Part shown: piece after piece, positions 7,784-17,764 of the stretch
Numbering within the stretch: the first letter of the stretch is position 1
Layout of the letters: every line of letters starts with the position of its first letter
Origin: Pseudoroseomonas aestuarii
Lineage (GTDB): Bacteria; Pseudomonadota; Alphaproteobacteria; Acetobacterales; Acetobacteraceae
DNA: 64,000 nucleotides
Assembly: GCF_042651065.1 (NCBI RefSeq)
Contig: NZ_JBHSCH010000003.1
Span: 89,820-153,819 of the forward strand
Reading direction: 5' to 3'
Program-made: the position numbers and the translations under genes
Notes under the pieces: generated by a model
The model's input: only the letters and a program-made list of their open reading frames with translations
Told to the model about the DNA's origin: nothing
Databases searched by the model: none

Positions 7784-9388
7784 ATGTATCGACGCCACTT
7801 GCTGGGCGCCACCGCGGGCCTCGCCGCCGCCACCGCGCTGCCGCGCTTCGCCATCGGGCAGGGAACCGGCGGCAGCGCCGCGCGGGTGCTGAAGTTCGTG
7901 CCCCAGGCCGACCTGGCCGTGGCCGACCCGATCATCACCACCGCCTATGTGACGCGGAACCACAGCTACCTGATCTGGGACACGCTGTACGGCTTCGACG
8001 AGGACTACAAGCCGCAGCCGCAGATGGTGCAGGGCCATGTCGTCGAGGAGAATGGCCGCCGCGTCACCATGACGCTGCGCGACGGGCTGAAATTCCACGA
8101 TGGCGAGCCGGTGCGGGCGCGCGACTGCGTGGCCTCGATCCAGCGCTGGGCGAAGCGCGACGCGCTGGGCCAAGTGATGATGACGGTGGTGGACGAGCTC
8201 TCCGCCCCCGACGACAAGACCATCCTGTTCCGCCTGAAGCAGCCCTTCCCGCTGCTGTTCGAGGCGCTGGGCAAGCCCTCCACGCCGGTCTGCTTCATGA
8301 TGCCCGAGCGGCTGGCCAAGACCGACGCCACCACGGCGGTGAAGGAGATGATCGGCTCCGGCCCGTTCCGCTTCAAGCCGGATGAGCGGGTGCCGGGCGC
8401 GCGCGTCGTCTATGAGCGATTCGCCGACTACGTGCCGCGCGCCGACGGCCCGGTGAGCTGGACGGCCGGCCCGAAGAAGGTGAATTTCGACCGCATCGAA
8501 TGGCATGTGATGCCGGATGCGGCGACCGCCGCCAACGCCCTGCAGAACGGCGAGGTGGATTGGTGGGAGCAGCCGCCGGGCGACCTGCAGGCGCTGCTGC
8601 GCCGCAACCGCAACGTCAACCTGGAAATTCAGGACCCGACGGGCCTGATGGGCATGGCGCGGTTCAACCACCTGCACCCGCCCTTCAACAACCCGGCCAT
8701 CCGCCGCGCGCTGCTCGGCGCCGTCAGCCAGGCCGATTTCATGACGGCGGTGATCGGCACCGACAAGAGCCTGTGGCGCGAGGGGGTGGGCGTCTTCCCG
8801 CCGGACACGCCGCTGGCCACCGATGCCGGCATGGAGGTGCTGACCAGCCGCCGCGACTACGACAAGGTGAAGGCCGACCTCGCCGCCGCCGGCTACAAGG
8901 GCGAGAAGGTGGTGCTGATCGCCGCCTCGGACTTCCCCTCGCTCAACGCGCTGGCGCAGGTCGGCCACGACATGCTGAAGAAGTGCGGGCTGAACGTCGA
9001 GTTCGTCTCGACCGACTGGGGCAGCGTGGTGCAGCGCCGCGCCAGCAAGGAGCCGCCGGAGAAGGGCGGCTGGAGCATGTTCTTCACCTTCTGGGCCGGG
9101 GTGGACATGTTCAACCCTGGCGTGCAGCAGGCGCTGCGCGGCAACGGCCAGTCCGCCTGGTTCGGCTGGCCCACCGCGCCGCGGCTGGAGGAGCTGCGCA
9201 ATGCCTGGTTCGAGGCGCCCGACCTCGAGGCGCAGAAGGCCATCGCGCGCGACATCCAGCTCCAGGCCTTCCAGGACGTGCCCTATCTGCCCTGCGGCCA
9301 GTATTTCCAGGCCTGGGCCTATCGCCGCAACCTGACGGGTGTGCTGAAGGGCCTGCCCATGTTCTGGAACGTGCAGCGCAACGCCTGA
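7784..9388 (+). CDS. peptide ABC transporter substrate-binding protein (first of three)
   Basis: Periplasmic family-5 extracellular solute-binding protein (DppA/OppA-like), 534 residues. A signal peptide with twin arginines (MYRRHLLGATAGLAAATALP) suggests Tat or Sec export. Diagnostic stretches are LKFHDGEPVRARDCVASIQR, GSGPFRFKPDERVPGA and FNHLHPPFNNPAIRRA. The start follows GGGGAG by 10 nt. It is separated from the second paralogue by an intrinsic terminator at 9411-9434, so it can be expressed on its own. Together with 9651-11243 and 11410-13020 it is one of three paralogous receptors in front of a single DppBCDF set; the ligand is not deducible. Confidence 0.93.
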   Translation: MYRRHLLGATAGLAAATALPRFAIGQGTGGSAARVLKFVPQADLAVADPIITTAYVTRNHSYLIWDTLYGFDEDYKPQPQMVQGHVVEENGRRVTMTLRDGLKFHDGEPVRARDCVASIQRWAKRDALGQVMMTVVDELSAPDDKTILFRLKQPFPLLFEALGKPSTPVCFMMPERLAKTDATTAVKEMIGSGPFRFKPDERVPGARVVYERFADYVPRADGPVSWTAGPKKVNFDRIEWHVMPDAATAANALQNGEVDWWEQPPGDLQALLRRNRNVNLEIQDPTGLMGMARFNHLHPPFNNPAIRRALLGAVSQADFMTAVIGTDKSLWREGVGVFPPDTPLATDAGMEVLTSRRDYDKVKADLAAAGYKGEKVVLIAASDFPSLNALAQVGHDMLKKCGLNVEFVSTDWGSVVQRRASKEPPEKGGWSMFFTFWAGVDMFNPGVQQALRGNGQSAWFGWPTAPRLEELRNAWFEAPDLEAQKAIARDIQLQAFQDVPYLPCGQYFQAWAYRRNLTGVLKGLPMFWNVQRNA

Positions 9389-9410
9389 GCACAATTTGGC
9401 TTTGCGCCGG

Positions 9411-9434
9411 AAAGGCCCCGACCGGGGCCTTTTT
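9411..9434 (+). terminator. intrinsic terminator after first binding-protein gene
   Basis: A 9-bp perfect stem (AAAGGCCCC/GGGGCCTTT) with a GACC loop runs into TTTTT, with a second T run a few bases on. It lies 23 bp after the stop and would uncouple the first receptor gene from the rest of the locus. Confidence 0.85.
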
Positions 9435-9650
9435 GCGTTTTTGTGGCCTTTTCGCGGCAAGGGCGCTTGCAGCCGCCGCCGCCGCCTGTTCCACTCGCGA
9501 AGGGGAGAGCACGGGCAGGCGGGGGTGACGCTCCGATCCCGTGCGGGAGAGGCGGAGGCGTTGCGCCATCCGCCCGGCCGGCCATGCGCCGGCGCTGCCA
9601 GCACGCAGGAGGAGAGGGCGCCACGCGCCCGAAACCCGAGGGGGATGGCA

Positions 9651-11243
9651 ATGACGGAACTGTCTCGCAGAAACATGCTGGGGGCCGGTGCGGCCCTGGC
9701 GGGAGTGGCGCTGGCGCGCCCCGGCCTGGCGCAGGGCGCGGCGGCGCGCACGCTGCGCGTGGTGCCGCAGGCCAACCTCACCAGCCTGGACCCGTTCTGG
9801 ACCACCGCCGTGGTGACGCTGAACCATGGCTACCTGGTCTATGACACCCTGACCGCCGTCGATTCCCGCAACCAGCCGCGGCCGCAGATGGCGGAAGGCT
9901 GGGTGGTGGAGGATGACGGGCGTAGCTGGACCTTCACCCTGCGGCCCGGCCTGAAGTTCCACGACGGCGAGGCGGTGCGGGCGAAGGATTGCGTCGCCTC
10001 CATCACCCGCTGGGCGCGGCGCGACGCCTTCGGCCAGGTGCTGTGGATGTCGCTTGACGAGCTCTCCGCGCTCGACGACCGGCGGCTGCGCTTCCGGTTG
10101 AAGCAGCCCTTCCCGTATCTTGCCCTCGCCCTGGGCAAGAGCCCGTCCCCCGCCTTCATCATGCCCGAGCGGTTGGGGCAGGTGGACGCCTTCACCCAAA
10201 TCCGCGAGGCGATCGGCTCCGGCCCCTATCGCTTCCTGGCGGATGAATGGAACCCGGGGCAGAAATCGGTGTGGGAGAAGTTCGCCGGCTACGTGCCGCG
10301 CGACGACGCGCCGGATGGGCTCGCCGGCGCCAAGCGGCCGCTGCTGGACCGCGTGGAATGGACCGTGATCAGCGACCCGGCCGTTGCCTCAAGCGCCATG
10401 CTGACCGGCGAGCAGGATTACTGGGAATATCCGCTGCACGACCTGCTGCCGCTCCTGAAGCGCAACCGTGACGTGGTGGTGGAGCAGCGGCTGAGCGAGG
10501 GCACCTATGGCTGCCTGCGGCTGAACCACCTGCACCCACCCTTCGACAATCCCGCCATCCGCCGCGCCGTGGCCATGGCGGTGGACCAGCGTGACTACCT
10601 GCGCGCCGTGGCGGGCGAGGCGCCCGAGGCCTGGGGCGAGTGCCCCGGCGTGTTCACCTGCGGCTCGGCGCTGGAAACCGAGCAGGGCAGCGAGGTCCTC
10701 AAGACGCGCAACCTGGAGCGCGCGCAGGCCGCCATGAAGGAAGCCGGCTATGCCGGCGAGAAGGTGGTGCTGCTAGCGCCAGGCGATTACCCGCAGATCA
10801 ACGCGCTGTCGCTCGTCACCGCCGACCTGCTGCGGCGGCTCGGCATGAATGTCGAATTTGTTTCAGTGGATTGGGGGACGTTGGTGCAACGGCGCGCGAG
10901 CCGCGAGCCGGTCGAGAAGGGGGGCTGGAGCGTGTTCCACACCACCTCGCTCGGCACCTCCTTGAACCTTCCGCCGATCCATCTGATGCTCCGTGCCAAT
11001 GGAAAGGATGCATGGTTCGGCTGGCCGGACGATCCGGAGATCGAGCGGCTGCGCGCCGCGTGGCTCCGCGCGGGCGACCCGGCCGAGGCGAAGCGGATCG
11101 GTGATGCGCTGAATGAGCGGGCGATGCAGACCATCCCCTACGTCCCGCTCGGCTATTACTGGCAGCCCTCCGCCTGGCGCCGGACCCTTCGCGGCGTGCA
11201 GCGCTCGCCCTCCACCGTGTTCTGGAACATCGAGAAGGCCTAG
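9651..11243 (+). CDS. peptide ABC transporter substrate-binding protein (second of three)
   Basis: Periplasmic family-5 solute-binding protein, 530 residues, paralogous to its two neighbours over the full length. The leader has a twin-arginine motif (SRRNMLGAGAALAGVALARP) ending in LAQG. Shared landmarks are LRVVPQANLTSLDPFWTT, LKFHDGEAVRAKDCVASI, GSGPYRF and NHLHPPFDNPAIRRAVAMAV. ATG 9651 is preferred over 9645 because GAGGGG lies 6 nt before it. A terminator at 9411 separates it from the first paralogue, while 166 bp with a short tandem repeat separate it from the third. It probably feeds the same DppBCDF permease with a different ligand range (inference). Confidence 0.93.
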   Translation: MTELSRRNMLGAGAALAGVALARPGLAQGAAARTLRVVPQANLTSLDPFWTTAVVTLNHGYLVYDTLTAVDSRNQPRPQMAEGWVVEDDGRSWTFTLRPGLKFHDGEAVRAKDCVASITRWARRDAFGQVLWMSLDELSALDDRRLRFRLKQPFPYLALALGKSPSPAFIMPERLGQVDAFTQIREAIGSGPYRFLADEWNPGQKSVWEKFAGYVPRDDAPDGLAGAKRPLLDRVEWTVISDPAVASSAMLTGEQDYWEYPLHDLLPLLKRNRDVVVEQRLSEGTYGCLRLNHLHPPFDNPAIRRAVAMAVDQRDYLRAVAGEAPEAWGECPGVFTCGSALETEQGSEVLKTRNLERAQAAMKEAGYAGEKVVLLAPGDYPQINALSLVTADLLRRLGMNVEFVSVDWGTLVQRRASREPVEKGGWSVFHTTSLGTSLNLPPIHLMLRANGKDAWFGWPDDPEIERLRAAWLRAGDPAEAKRIGDALNERAMQTIPYVPLGYYWQPSAWRRTLRGVQRSPSTVFWNIEKA

Positions 11244-11270
11244 CCGCGCCGGACCGGCGCGTTCCGGCCC

Positions 11271-11309
11271 GGATGGCACCGGCTTGGATGGCACCGGCTC
11301 GGATGGCAC
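11271..11309. repeat. 15-bp tandem repeat, 2.6 copies, in intergenic spacer
   Basis: GGATGGCACCGGCTT, GGATGGCACCGGCTC and GGATGGCAC follow each other without spacing between the second and third binding-protein genes. They could be a slippage product or a regulator-binding array; nothing else in the spacer is recognisable. Confidence 0.7.
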
Positions 11310-11409
11310 AAAACATGCTGGCCCGCCGCCAGCATCTCCCGGGCACAGGGCCGGGGGTCGGCGGGCCGGCAAACGGCCGGAACGGCCAAATGCTGGAAGA
11401 CGAAGGATC

Positions 11410-13020
11410 ATGACGATGGAACGCAGGTCTTTCCTGAAGCTCGCGGCGGGGGCGGGCGGCGCCACGGCGCTGGGCGGCGGCCTCGCCGCGCCGGCGCTGG
11501 CGCAGGGGGCGGGCGCGCGCACGCTGCGCTTCGTGCCGCAGGCGAATCTCGCCAATTTCGACCCCATCTGGGGCACGCAGTATGTCGTCCGCAACGCCGC
11601 CATGCTGGTGTGGGACACGCTCTACGGCTTCGATTCCAAGCTGCAGCCGCAGCGCCAGATGGTGGAGAGCGAGGAGGTCTCGGCCGACGGTCTGACCTGG
11701 ACCTTCAGGCTGCGCCCCGGCCTGAAGTTCCACGATGGCGAGCCGGTGCTGGCCAAGGACGCGGTGGCGAGCATGGCCCGCTGGGCGGTGCGTGACCCGA
11801 TGGGGCAGATGATCCGCGCCATCCAGAACGAACTGGTAGCGGTGGACGACCGCACCTTCCGCTGGTCGCTGAAGCAGCCCTACCCGAAGATGCTGCTGGC
11901 ACTGGCGAAGAACAACTCGCCCTGCAGCTTCGTCATGCCCGAGCGCATCGCGAAGACCGATCCGTTCCAGCAGATCACCGAGTATGTCGGCTCCGGCCCC
12001 TTCCGCTTCGTGAAGGACGAGTGGGTGCCGGGCGCCAAGGCATCCTTCGCCAAATTTGATGGCTATGTGCCGCGCGAAGAGGCAGCCGACTGGATGGCCG
12101 GCGGCAAGCGCGTGATGGTGGACAAGGTGGAGTGGGTCATCATGCCCGATCCGGCCACCGCCTCCTCCGCGCTGCAGAATGGCGAGGTGGACTGGTGGGA
12201 GAACCCCATCGCCGACCTGGTGCCGCTGCTGAAGCGCAACCGCAACGTCAATGTCGACATCGCCGATCCGCTGGGCAATGTCGGCAGCTTCCGCATGAAC
12301 CACCTGCACGCGCCGTTCAACGACCCGCGCGCCCGCCGCGCCGTCATGATGGCGCTGAGCCAGGAGGACTACATGCGCGCGCTCGTGGGCGACAACCCCG
12401 AGCTGTGGAAGTCCATGCCCTCCTTCTTCACCCCCGGCACGCCGCTCTACACCGAGGTGGGCGGCGACATCCTGAAGGGCAAGCGCGACTACGAGGGCGC
12501 CAAGAAGCTGCTGAAGGAGGCCGGCTATGACGGCCAGCCCATCACCATCCTGGTGGCGCAGGACCAGCCGATCACCAAGGCCTTCGGCGATGTCAGCGCC
12601 GACCTGCTGAAGCGGATCGGCATGAATGTCGATTTCGTCGCCACCGACTGGGGCACGGTGGGCAGCCGCCGCGCCATGAAGAACCCGCCCGGCCAGGGTG
12701 GCTGGCACATCTTCCACACCTGGCATGCCGGCGCCGACTGCATCAACCCGGCCGCCTACACGGCGATCCGCGCCAATGGCGATGGCGCCTGGTTCGGCTG
12801 GCCGAAGAGTGAAGCCATCGAGGCGGCGCGCGATGCGTGGTTCGCCGCCCCCGACATGACCGCGGAGAAGGCCGCGATCGACAAGCTGAACAAGGAAGCC
12901 ATGGATTTCGGGCTCTACGCCCCGACCGGCTTCTTCCTCTCTTACCAGGCCTGGCGGAAGAACGTGTCCGGCGTCGTGAAGGCGCCGATCCCGTTCTTCT
13001 GGGGCGTCACCAAGAGCTGA
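11410..13020 (+). CDS. peptide ABC transporter substrate-binding protein (third of three)
   Basis: Periplasmic family-5 solute-binding protein, 536 residues. The leader MTMERRSFLKLAAGAGGATA is a textbook Tat signal (RRSFLK) ending APALAQG, so export in folded form is likely. It shares LRFVPQANLANFDPIWGT, LKFHDGEPVLAKDAVASM, GSGPFRFVKDEWVPGA and NHLHAPFNDPRARRAVMMAL with its paralogues. GAAGGA precedes the ATG. It ends 9 bp before the first permease gene, so this receptor is the one most tightly coupled to the DppBCDF transporter. Confidence 0.94.
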   Translation: MTMERRSFLKLAAGAGGATALGGGLAAPALAQGAGARTLRFVPQANLANFDPIWGTQYVVRNAAMLVWDTLYGFDSKLQPQRQMVESEEVSADGLTWTFRLRPGLKFHDGEPVLAKDAVASMARWAVRDPMGQMIRAIQNELVAVDDRTFRWSLKQPYPKMLLALAKNNSPCSFVMPERIAKTDPFQQITEYVGSGPFRFVKDEWVPGAKASFAKFDGYVPREEAADWMAGGKRVMVDKVEWVIMPDPATASSALQNGEVDWWENPIADLVPLLKRNRNVNVDIADPLGNVGSFRMNHLHAPFNDPRARRAVMMALSQEDYMRALVGDNPELWKSMPSFFTPGTPLYTEVGGDILKGKRDYEGAKKLLKEAGYDGQPITILVAQDQPITKAFGDVSADLLKRIGMNVDFVATDWGTVGSRRAMKNPPGQGGWHIFHTWHAGADCINPAAYTAIRANGDGAWFGWPKSEAIEAARDAWFAAPDMTAEKAAIDKLNKEAMDFGLYAPTGFFLSYQAWRKNVSGVVKAPIPFFWGVTKS

Positions 13021-13029
13021 TCGAAAAGC

Positions 13030-13971
13030 ATGTTCGCCTACATCGTCCGACGTGTCCTGGCGACGATCCCCGTGATGGCGATCGTGGCCCTGTTTGTCTT
13101 CAGCCTGCTCTACATCGCCCCCGGCGATCCGGCGGCGGTCATCGCGGGTGACCAGGCCACGCCGGCCGATGTGGAGCGGATCCGCGCCAGCCTCGGCCTC
13201 GACCGCCCCTTCCTGGTGCGGTTCGGGGAGTGGGTGTTCCGCATCCTGCGGGGCGACCTCGGCGTCTCCATCTTCACCAACCTGCCGGTGACGCGGATGA
13301 TCGCCCAGCGCATCGAGCCGACGCTCTCGCTGATGGTGGTGACGCTGTTCCTCGCCATCAGCATCGCCGTGCCGATGGGCGTGGTCGCCGCCTGGAAGGC
13401 CGGCTCCTGGATCGACCGCGCGGTGATGGCCTTCGCCGTGCTGGGCTTCTCGGTGCCGGTCTTCGTGGTGGGCTACCTGCTGGCCTACTACTTCGCGCTG
13501 GAACTGGACTGGTTCCCGGTGCAGGGCTACACCCCCTTCGCGGAGGGGCTGGGGCCGTGGCTGTCCAACCTCGTGCTGCCCTCCGTGGCGCTGGGCGGCG
13601 TCTATATCGCGCTGATCGCCCGCATCACCCGCGCCACCATGCTCGAGGTGCTGCAGCAGGACTATATCCGCACGGCGCGCGCCAAGGGCGCGGGGCAGGG
13701 CACCATGCTGTTCGTGCATGCCCTGAAGAACGCCGCCGTGCCGATCGTCACGGTCATCGGCATCGGCGTCGCGCTGCTGATCGGCGGCGCGGTGGTGACG
13801 GAGAGCGTCTTCGCCATCCCCGGCCTCGGCCGGCTGACGGTGGACGCCATCCTGCGCCGCGACTACCCGGTGATCCAGGGCGTGATCCTGCTGTTCAGCT
13901 TCGTCTACGTGCTGGTCAACCTCCTCATTGACCTGAGCTACACCCTGTTCGACCCGAGGATCCGGTATTGA
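13030..13971 (+). CDS. dppB: dipeptide ABC transporter permease DppB-like
   Basis: First integral membrane subunit of the peptide importer, 313 residues. The N-terminal helix (YIVRRVLATIPVMAIVALFV) is followed by the family motif LYIAPGDPAAVIAGDQAT. The C-terminal half carries the EAA loop that contacts the ATPases (DYIRTARAKGAGQGTML) and ends in YTLFDPRIRY, typical of DppB/OppB. Five to six transmembrane helices are visible. It lies 9 bp after the third binding-protein gene, and its stop overlaps the TTG start of dppC. Confidence 0.94.
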   Translation: MFAYIVRRVLATIPVMAIVALFVFSLLYIAPGDPAAVIAGDQATPADVERIRASLGLDRPFLVRFGEWVFRILRGDLGVSIFTNLPVTRMIAQRIEPTLSLMVVTLFLAISIAVPMGVVAAWKAGSWIDRAVMAFAVLGFSVPVFVVGYLLAYYFALELDWFPVQGYTPFAEGLGPWLSNLVLPSVALGGVYIALIARITRATMLEVLQQDYIRTARAKGAGQGTMLFVHALKNAAVPIVTVIGIGVALLIGGAVVTESVFAIPGLGRLTVDAILRRDYPVIQGVILLFSFVYVLVNLLIDLSYTLFDPRIRY

Positions 13972-14894
13972 GCACCACCATCCTGCCCCCGGGCGCCGTG
14001 TCGCGTCGGGACGTCGCCGCGGCGGCGCCCACGCCGGACGTCATGCAGCCGAAGCAGCCGCGCAAGGGCTTCCTCGGCTACCTGATGCGCCACCCCACCA
14101 TCGCCTTCGGCGGCGCACTGCTGCTGCTGATGATCGGCGTCGCCGTCTTCGCCCCCTTCCTGTGGACGAAGGACCCGACCGCTCTGGCGCCGGTCATGCG
14201 CACGCGCGACCCCTCGGCCGCCCATTGGTTCGGCACCGACATGCTGGGGCGCGACGTCTATTCCCGCGTGCTCTACGGCACCCGCGTCTCGCTGATCGTG
14301 GGCTTCGGCGTGGCCTTCTTCGCCTCGGTCATCGGCCTGTTCATCGGCCTCGTCTCCGGCTTCGTCCGCTGGGCCGACAGCATCATCATGCGCGTCATGG
14401 ACGGGCTGATGTCGATCCCCTCCATCCTGCTCGCCATCGCGCTGATGGCGCTGACGCGCGGCTCGGTCGGCAACGTCATCCTGGCCATCACGGTGGCCGA
14501 GATCCCGCGCGTCTCGCGCCTGGTGCGCGGCGTGGTGCTTTCGCTTCGCGAGCAGCCCTATGTGGATGCGGCCGTGGCCTGCGGCACCCGCACGCCGGTC
14601 ATCATCTGGCGCCACATCCTGCCCAACACCCTGGCGCCGATGACGGTGCAGGCCACCTATATCTGCGCCAGCGCCATGATCACGGAGGCCATCCTCTCCT
14701 TCATCGGCGCGGGCACGCCGCCCATCATCCCCTCCTGGGGGAACATCATGGCCGAGGGCCGGGCGCTGTGGCAGGTGAAGCCCTACATCGTGTTCTTCCC
14801 CGCCATCTTCCTTTCCATCACCGTGCTGGCGGTGAACCTGCTGGGCGACGGCCTGCGGGATTCGCTCGATCCGCGCGCGGCGAAGCGGGTGTAA
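13968..14894 (+). CDS. dppC: dipeptide ABC transporter permease DppC-like
   Basis: Second membrane subunit, 308 residues. A long cytoplasmic N-terminus precedes the first helix (IAFGGALLLLMIGVAVFAPF). The conserved HWFGTDMLGRDVYSRVLYGTR region and EAA loop (YVDAAVACGTRTPVIIWRHI) are present, and the protein ends LRDSLDPRAAKRV as DppC proteins do. The start is a TTG that overlaps the dppB stop (TATTGA) with GAGG about 8 nt upstream, so translation is coupled. An internal ATG at the start of MQPKQPRKGF is a less likely alternative. Confidence 0.93.
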   Translation: MSTTILPPGAVSRRDVAAAAPTPDVMQPKQPRKGFLGYLMRHPTIAFGGALLLLMIGVAVFAPFLWTKDPTALAPVMRTRDPSAAHWFGTDMLGRDVYSRVLYGTRVSLIVGFGVAFFASVIGLFIGLVSGFVRWADSIIMRVMDGLMSIPSILLAIALMALTRGSVGNVILAITVAEIPRVSRLVRGVVLSLREQPYVDAAVACGTRTPVIIWRHILPNTLAPMTVQATYICASAMITEAILSFIGAGTPPIIPSWGNIMAEGRALWQVKPYIVFFPAIFLSITVLAVNLLGDGLRDSLDPRAAKRV

Positions 14895-14898
14895 CGCC

Positions 14899-15887
<989 letters not shown>

Positions 15888-15891
<4 letters not shown>

Positions 15892-16982
15892 GCATGACCA
15901 TGGGAACCCACCCCGCCCACGCGAACGCCCACCCGGCGGCCCAGGCGAACGCCCACCGGGGCGCCCGCCCGCTGCTGGAGGTGAACGACCTCAAGAAGCA
16001 CTTCCCCATCAAGGGCGGCTTCTTCGGCGGCACCACCGGCCAAGTCTATGCCGTGGACGGCGTGACCTTCCACATCGACAAGGGCGAGACGCTCTCGCTG
16101 GTGGGCGAATCCGGCTGCGGCAAGTCCACCGTCGGCAAGGCGCTGCTGCGGCTGTTCCCGCCGACGGCCGGGCAGGTGGTGCTGGACGGCCAGCGCATCG
16201 ACGACCTCAGCGCGGGCAAGCTGCGGCCGCTGCGCCGGCGCATCGGCGTGGTGTTCCAGGACCCCTTCAGCAGCCTCAACCCGCGGATGCGGGTGAAGGA
16301 CCTGCTGGCCGAGCCGATCCGCAATTTCGGCCTGGCCAAGAACAGCGCCGACCTCGACGAGCGGGTGGCGAAGCTGATGGACACGGTGCGCCTGCCGCGC
16401 GACGCCGTGAACCGCTGGCCGCATGAATTCTCGGGCGGGCAGCGGCAGCGCATCTGCATCGCCCGCGCCCTGGCCGGCGAGCCGGACCTGATCGTCTGCG
16501 ACGAGGCGGTCTCGGCGCTCGACGTCTCGGTGAAGGCGCAGATCGTCAACCTGCTGCAGGACCTGCAGAAGGAGCTCGGCCTGGCGATGCTGTTCATCAG
16601 CCACGACCTGGCCATCGTCGAGCACATGACGCACCGCGTGGCGGTGATGTATCTCGGCAAGATCGTCGAGATCGCGCCGCGGCGGGAGCTGTTCGGGGCG
16701 CCGAAGCACCCCTACACCGAGGCGCTGCTCTCCGCCGTGCCGGTGCCGGAGCCGGGCGCGGCGCGCGAGCGCATCGTGCTGACGGGCGACGTACCGAGCC
16801 CGATCAACCCGCCCACGGGCTGCCGCTTCCACACCCGCTGCCCCTATGCCTTCGACCGCTGCCGCAGCGACGAGCCCAAGCTGCAGCAGACCACGCCGGG
16901 GCAATGGGCCGCCTGCCACCTGCATGATCTGCCGGCGGAGAAGAACCCGCTGGCCCGCGGCGTCTCGGCCACGCTGGCCTGA
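15888..16982 (+). CDS. dppF: dipeptide ABC transporter ATP-binding protein DppF-like
   Basis: Second ATPase subunit, 364 residues. A His/Ala/Asn-rich N-terminal extension (about 28 residues, HPAHANAHPAAQANAH) precedes the usual LLEVNDLKKHFPIKGG. Walker A GESGCGKST, signature FSGGQRQRICIARAL, Walker B LIVCDEAVSALD and switch ISHDLAIVEHM are intact, and a C-terminal GCRFHTRCPYAFDRC segment is present. The His-rich extension is not usual in the family. It is the last gene of the uptake operon and is followed by a strong terminator. Confidence 0.95.
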
Positions 16983-16991
16983 GGCGCGGGG

Positions 16992-17014
16992 AAGGGGGCC
17001 ATGGCCCCCTTTTT
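16992..17014 (+). terminator. intrinsic terminator of the peptide uptake operon
   Basis: AAGGGGGCCATGGCCCCCTT is a near-continuous palindrome followed by TTT, 10 bp after the dppF stop. It closes the operon before the coxS promoter region. Confidence 0.85.
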
Positions 17015-17172
17015 CCTGGCCATGAGATGAGAACGCTTCTCAATCGCGTCGTGCTGTGCTAAACGTCACGCCCAGGATACATGCGCCCGCTTGACGGGCT
17101 GCCCGTGCTTGGATGACCCTTCCCCCAGGGACGCCGCGTCGCGCGGCGCCGTCTGCATGGGGGAGACGCGGC

Positions 17173-17673
<501 letters not shown>

Positions 17674-17764
17674 GCCGCGCGCAGCCGCCGCTGACGACGA
17701 CGACCGGCCATATAAGGCCGGCGCGAGACAGAAGCGTTCCGCACGCCTTAGGGAGGCGAAGTCC